From NCBI GenBank assembly GCA_963929865.1, contig CAWVKK010000056.1:1-34763 (forward strand): a stretch of DNA of 34,763 nucleotides, read 5' to 3'. Position numbers and translations under genes: made by a program. Positions 31,230 to 34,763 of the stretch are shown one piece after another (within the stretch, counting starts at the first letter, position 1; each line of letters starts with the position of its first letter). The notes under the pieces are model-generated. The model made no database searches and was not told the DNA's origin. It saw only the letters and a list, made by a program, of their open reading frames with translations. The stretch comes from JAGZHZ01 sp963929865 (GTDB lineage Bacteria > Bacillota > Clostridia > Lachnospirales > Lachnospiraceae).

Positions 31230-32582
31230 TTACATCACCTCATGTCCTTTTTCCCGAATCACGCTGAGTACATCGTCTACATATTTTTCACATGTCTCAA
31301 GACTCTCCGCTTCCACCATCACGCGGATTACAGGCTCTGTCCCGCTCTCTCTGACCAGAATCCGCCCGTTGTCCCCAAGTTCTCTTGCCGCCTTTTCCAC
31401 CATATTCTGCACATCCGGATCATTCTGCGCCTCCGGCTTGCTCTTGACGCGGATATTTTTCAAAACCTGAGGATAAATTTTAAGCGGAGCCGCCAGCTTG
31501 CTCAGCGTCATTTTTTTCTCCAGAATTACCTCCATCACCTTGATCGAGGTTAAGATTCCGTCTCCTGTCGACGCGTATTTGCTGAAGATAATATGCCCTG
31601 ACTGCTCTCCTCCCAGGCGGTGTCCGTTTGCCATCATATTTTCATAGACATATTTGTCTCCCACCTGCGTCTTTTCATAGTCAATGCCGGCTGCGTCGAA
31701 GGCCTTGTACAGCCCGAAGTTTGACATGACCGTAGTCACAACGGTATTGTTCGTCAGTTTTCCTCTCTCCTTCATGTAGCGTCCGTAGATATACAGAATC
31801 GCATCCCCGTCCACGACGTTTCCGTTTTCATCTACCGCGATGCACCGGTCCGCGTCCCCGTCGTACGCAAATCCGACGTCGAGATGGTTTTGCTTTACGT
31901 ATTCCTGAAGGACTCCGATGTGAGTGGAGCCGCAGTTTGTATTGATGTTCGTTCCGTCCGGCTCTGCGTTAATCACATACGTCTTTGCGCCCAAAGCGTC
32001 GAACACGCTCTTGGCGATCATCCAGGCGCTTCCGTTCGCGCAGTCTAATCCGACCTTCATATTTTTGTAGGAACGCGTCGCAAGAGAAATCAGATATCCG
32101 ATATAGCGGTTTCTCCCGGCCGCATAATCGATCGTGCAGCCTATTTCCTCGCGGACCGCAAAGGGGATCTCCCCTGCCTCTCCGTCAATGTACGCTTCGA
32201 TCTTCAAAATGGTTTCCTCATCCATCTTTTCGCCTTTGTCGTTCAAAAGCTTTATCCCATTGTCGTAATAAGGATTGTGGCTGGCGGAGATCATAATTCC
32301 ACAGTCAAACTCTTCTGTCCTTACGACGTAGGAGACGCTCGGCGTCGTCGTCACATGCAGCAGATACACGTCCGCTCCGGAAGCAGTCAGTCCAGCCACG
32401 AGAGAATACTCAAACATATAGCTGGAACGTCTCGTATCCTTTCCTATTACCACTTTACATTTTCTGTGATTTTGATTTCGATAGTACCATCCTAAAAAAC
32501 GTCCTACCTGATAGGCATGCTCTACTGTCAATGTTTTGTTCGCTTCTCCGCGAAAACCGTCTGTTCCAAAATATTTTCCCAT
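31230..32582 (-). CDS. glmM: Phosphoglucosamine mutase
   Basis: A 450-residue enzyme that converts glucosamine-6-phosphate to glucosamine-1-phosphate. N-terminal MGKYFGTDGFRGEAN is diagnostic. The phosphoserine loop is ISASHNP with Ser101; the metal loop is FAYDGDADRCIAVD; the sugar loop is GGEQSGHIIF; and the phosphate loop is RESGTEPVIRVMVE. The order mutase then synthase reverses the pathway order, but both are cotranslated. AAAGGAG precedes ATG. Promoter at 32665-32693. Confidence 0.97.
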   Translation of the reverse strand: MGKYFGTDGFRGEANKTLTVEHAYQVGRFLGWYYRNQNHRKCKVVIGKDTRRSSYMFEYSLVAGLTASGADVYLLHVTTTPSVSYVVRTEEFDCGIMISASHNPYYDNGIKLLNDKGEKMDEETILKIEAYIDGEAGEIPFAVREEIGCTIDYAAGRNRYIGYLISLATRSYKNMKVGLDCANGSAWMIAKSVFDALGAKTYVINAEPDGTNINTNCGSTHIGVLQEYVKQNHLDVGFAYDGDADRCIAVDENGNVVDGDAILYIYGRYMKERGKLTNNTVVTTVMSNFGLYKAFDAAGIDYEKTQVGDKYVYENMMANGHRLGGEQSGHIIFSKYASTGDGILTSIKVMEVILEKKMTLSKLAAPLKIYPQVLKNIRVKSKPEAQNDPDVQNMVEKAARELGDNGRILVRESGTEPVIRVMVEAESLETCEKYVDDVLSVIREKGHEVM

Positions 32583-32664
32583 CTTAATCTCCTTTAAATC
32601 TTCAAGACTTGCACAGCAGGGGATATTCCCCCGTCAGTTGTCTGTTGCCTGCTTTTTCCTCTGT

Positions 32665-32693
32665 ATTATATCAGTATTCCAAATTTGAGTAAA
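32665..32693 (-). promoter_or_regulatory. Promoter of glmM-glmS
   Basis: Minus strand TTTACT (32688-32693), 17-base spacer, perfect TATAAT (32665-32670). The about 75-base leader holds a small GGGG-AATAT-CCCC-type hairpin (near 32618-32632) that I cannot assign to a known RNA element. Confidence 0.8.
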
Positions 32694-32782
32694 GATTTTC
32701 CTGATTTGCTTCTTTTTCTATGATATGACGCCAAAGCGAAAACGTTACCGCCGTCTGCTTCCCCTAAAGGGAGAATGCCTGC

Positions 32783-32812
32783 AAAAAAAGGCTGCGATAT
32801 CCGCACAGTGCC
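32783..32812 (-). terminator. Probable terminator of the EPS control pair
   Basis: Minus strand GGC-ACTG-TGCG-GATAT-CGCA-GCC followed by seven T. The stem is broken by a four-base bulge, so strength is uncertain. It lies 65 bases past the kinase stop and before the glmM promoter. Confidence 0.55.
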
Positions 32813-32877
32813 AAAATCCGCTCTCATCTTCCGGTTTTTTGACCTTGCGTTCTTCACAGCCCTTCACGCCTTTTTCT

Positions 32878-33651
32878 CTAATTTTTTCTTCCCTTTTTGT
32901 TATGATAATGACCATAATATTTGCCGTAATTTTTGGAGTAATAGCTTCCGCTTTTTATTGAAGCCTTGTTTAAAACTGCGCCCAAAATTTTACATTTGCT
33001 GCTTTCCAGCTGTTTTTGAACTCTCTGTGCCAGTTTATAGCTGATCGCCTCGCTCTCGATGATTAAGACAGCCCCGTCGCAGGCAGCCGCTACCACCGCC
33101 GCGTCGATCACGCTTCCCAGGGGCGGACAGTCGATAAAGACATAGTCATATGCTTCCCGGACAATCTTAATCATCTCCTGGAATCTCTCGCCGCCGAGCA
33201 GCTCTGAAGGATTGGGAGAACTCATCCCTGTAAAGATCAGATCCATCTCCTCAAAATTGCTTCTGTAAATGCATTGCTCCAGTGTACACTGTCCGGTCAG
33301 GTATTCTGTCAGACCGTGTATTATCTTCATTTTTCCATACCGGCTAGACGAAGGGAGCATCATTCCATTGTTCATGGCGAATTCATCTACAGCTCCTCTG
33401 ACATTAAACCGGCTTCCCATCACAGAACCCCGGATATCGGCGTCAAGAAAAAGAACTTTTTTCCCAAGCTCCGACATCGATTTTGCCAGCTGAAGAGAGA
33501 CGACTGATTTTCCTTCATTTGGAATGCAGCTTGTAAAACTGATCGTTTTGATATCTTCCCCGCTGAACTGTATATTGGTCCGCAGCGTCTTATAGGCTTC
33601 TTCCACCTGCGGCGTCAGCTCCGGGATTTCATCCATAATTACTCTTTCCAT
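32878..33651 (-). CDS. Tyrosine kinase for exopolysaccharide control (CpsD/CapB/YwqD type)
   Basis: A 257-residue cytoplasmic BY-kinase. N-terminal EAYKTLRTNIQF is the usual EAYRxLRTN oligomerisation motif. Walker A is CIPNEGKSVVS (about 42-52), Walker A' VLFLDADIRG, and Walker B YVFIDCPPLG. The C-terminal Tyr cluster is YYSKNYGKYYGHY, the likely autophosphorylation site. It needs a membrane activator, which is the next gene upstream, eight bases away. These pairs control chain length and export of capsule or exopolysaccharide. No cognate phosphatase (CpsB) or glycosyltransferase is in the window. ATG with GGAGAAGG upstream. Confidence 0.92.
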   Translation of the reverse strand: MERVIMDEIPELTPQVEEAYKTLRTNIQFSGEDIKTISFTSCIPNEGKSVVSLQLAKSMSELGKKVLFLDADIRGSVMGSRFNVRGAVDEFAMNNGMMLPSSSRYGKMKIIHGLTEYLTGQCTLEQCIYRSNFEEMDLIFTGMSSPNPSELLGGERFQEMIKIVREAYDYVFIDCPPLGSVIDAAVVAAACDGAVLIIESEAISYKLAQRVQKQLESSKCKILGAVLNKASIKSGSYYSKNYGKYYGHYHNKKGRKN

Positions 33652-33659
33652 GCCTTCTC

Positions 33660-34373
33660 CTATCGTTTATGTTTTCTCTTTTTTCTTCTTCCATCTATGG
33701 GGATAATGCCCAGAGTGGGAATAGCGAGATATTTCTGTATATCATCCGGCGTTTTGATCGTGTCGTTCATCAGATGAAGCACAATCAGAACCGCACACAC
33801 CAGGAATATTCCAATCATTCCTGCAAGAATACAGTTTTTTATCGTGCTGGGGCTGACGGGATTTTCGTTGATATGTCCCTCTTCCACAATCGTAGGCTCG
33901 TCTGTTCCCATAATCTCTGCCATTCTCTTTCTGGCGACATTTGCAAACTCATCCACGATTACCTTTGCCTGAGCCGGATCTGAATCAGTTGCGGTGATCG
34001 TAATAATCCGGGTATCCGTCTGATTTGTGATGGAAATCTTGGCAAGCATTTCTTCATAGCTGATATTCATTTCCAGGTTGGAGATCACTTCCTCCACGAC
34101 AGGTCTGCTCTCGATTAATACGATATAATCGCTTGTCAGCTGCGATCCGAGCTGAAGGTCGGAAAGAGATACAAGGCTTGAGCTGTTTCCCAAAACGTAA
34201 ATCATAGAGGATGACTGATACTGCGGCGTAATATAATTTTTTGTATAATAACCGGCGCCCGCCGCGAGAGCAATTCCAACCAGCAAAATCAGCCAGGCTT
34301 TTTTCCATAAAACACTGAATAGTTCTTTCAAATCAATTTCAACTTCATCATTCCTTACCTGATTCAGTTCCAT
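33660..34373 (-). CDS. Polysaccharide co-polymerase / kinase activator (Wzz-like, YveK/CapA type)
   Basis: A 237-residue membrane protein with the Wzz layout: residues 13-27 IDLKELFSVLWKKAW, first membrane helix 28-43, an extracellular loop of about 135 residues (ITPQYQSSSMIYVLGN near its start), second helix about 181-204 after the Pro-rich NENPVSPSTIKN motif, then a short basic cytoplasmic tail (GRRKKRKHKR) that would touch the kinase. It activates the BY-kinase and sets polymer chain length. First gene of the unit, with a long leader of about 130 bases after the promoter at 34505-34533. Confidence 0.92.
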   Translation of the reverse strand: MELNQVRNDEVEIDLKELFSVLWKKAWLILLVGIALAAGAGYYTKNYITPQYQSSSMIYVLGNSSSLVSLSDLQLGSQLTSDYIVLIESRPVVEEVISNLEMNISYEEMLAKISITNQTDTRIITITATDSDPAQAKVIVDEFANVARKRMAEIMGTDEPTIVEEGHINENPVSPSTIKNCILAGMIGIFLVCAVLIVLHLMNDTIKTPDDIQKYLAIPTLGIIPIDGRRKKRKHKR

Positions 34374-34504
34374 AACTAGATTCCCTTTCTCTTGTTCGTT
34401 TTGATTGACGCCTGGATAAAAAGAATCTCTGTTCCCGGCATCTTTTCATTTTTTGATAGTTTCTTCTGTCGCGCAAATGGGAACTTACAACATCCGCTTT
34501 CTCT

Positions 34505-34533
34505 ATTATGCCTATTTGACGGTATAAAGTCAA
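34505..34533 (-). promoter_or_regulatory. Promoter of the EPS control pair
   Basis: Minus strand TTGACT (34528-34533), 17-base spacer, CATAAT (34505-34510). GGTAT and ATACC (GGTATTGACTTTATACC) flank the -35 hexamer as an inverted repeat, a possible regulator site. The leader 34374-34504 has no gene I can support. Confidence 0.75.
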
Positions 34534-34630
34534 TACCATACTTTGCAAGATTTCGAGGTTAGCGGCAAAAAACAGTCAAATTATACTTTCTGAAGCCATG
34601 CCCTCATTTCTGATCTGTGCGTTTTTCAAC

Positions 34631-34673
34631 AAAAAAAGATCACTGACGTCCTATCTTCCGGACACCGTGATCT
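34631..34673 (-). terminator. Terminator of tRNA-Leu
   Basis: Minus strand AGATCAC and GTGATCT close a hairpin with an inner GTCC/GGAC stem, followed by a run of T. It starts six bases past the tRNA 3' end. Confidence 0.8.
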
Positions 34674-34678
34674 TCTAC

Positions 34679-34762
34679 TGCGGAAGATGGGACTTGAACC
34701 CACACGATATTGCTACCACAGGCACCTGAAGCCTGCGCGTCTGCCAATTCCGCCACTTCCGC
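34679..34762 (-). tRNA. tRNA-Leu, anticodon CAG
   Basis: An 84-base class II tRNA. Acceptor GCGGAAG pairs with CTTCCGC; the discriminator is A. The D-arm region TGGCGGAATTGGCAGACGCG is typical of tRNA-Leu. The anticodon stem CAGGC/GCCTG holds loop TTCAGGT, giving anticodon CAG for CUG codons. A long variable arm and GGTTCAAGTCC (T arm) are present. CCA is not encoded (GTA follows the discriminator). The gene is complete and ends one base before the window edge. Confidence 0.96.
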
Positions 34763-34763
34763 G

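Noticed and set aside
31200..31235. A glmS ribozyme before glmS
   Set aside because: The glmM stop is immediately followed by the glmS start; no space for the ribozyme, and nothing like it was recognised before glmM.
32666..32857. 63-residue minus-strand open frame between the kinase and glmM
   Set aside because: Covers the kinase terminator and the glmM promoter; no good ribosome site. It is kept only as part of the possible shared noncoding element.

Overview
The window is about 34.8 kb of a low-to-mid GC Gram-positive chromosome. The best fit is a gut-type member of the Clostridia, probably Lachnospiraceae. This rests on the housekeeping order apt - relA/spoT - MBL hydrolase - hemZ - hisS - aspS, a stand-alone Spo0A-type DNA-binding domain, strong AGGAGG-like ribosome sites, classic TTGACA/TATAAT promoters, and MacAB-like exporters with single-membrane adaptors. 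Genus cannot be fixed from the sequence alone. Almost all genes lie on the minus strand; only a two-gene unit at 17.8-19.4 kb is on plus. No phage, transposase, CRISPR array or rRNA was seen.

Layout. 0.1-4.1 kb: a small Spo0A-C-like regulator, then a three-gene surface operon read right to left: a lipoprotein that joins a solute-binding-protein (SBP) fold to a von Willebrand A domain, an XpaC-like membrane protein, and a second SBP-like protein that is a paralogue of the first half of the lipoprotein. 4.2-7.2 kb: a HelD-type helicase carrying, after a linker, what looks like a complete GH31 N-terminal beta-sandwich but no GH31 catalytic barrel. 7.4-9.4 kb: rpsB-tsf with a structured leader. 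9.4-16.2 kb: a MacAB-like ABC export operon with two different adaptors. One is 1,090 residues long because acidic low-complexity sequence and three copies of an about 90-residue domain are inserted in its coiled-coil hairpin. A perfect 19-bp palindrome overlaps the operon's -35 box. 16.4-17.7 kb: glyA. 17.8-19.4 kb (+): a DUF1294 membrane protein and a lipoprotein with a duplicated domain. 19.5-29.3 kb: a long operon of nucleotidyltransferase, apt, relA/spoT, MBL hydrolase, hemZ, HD-GYP, hisS and aspS. 29.4-32.7 kb: glmM-glmS. 32.9-34.5 kb: a chain-length/tyrosine-kinase pair for exopolysaccharide control. 34.7 kb: tRNA-Leu(CAG).

Working together: glmM and glmS make glucosamine phosphates for the wall and polysaccharide next to the polysaccharide kinase pair. 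relA/spoT, apt and an HD-GYP protein place (p)ppGpp, purine salvage and possibly cyclic-dinucleotide turnover in the same transcript as two tRNA synthetases. The most unusual items are the HelD-GH31N fusion, the triple-repeat adaptor, and the VWA/SBP/XpaC surface operon. All calls are from reading the sequence; no database search was run.
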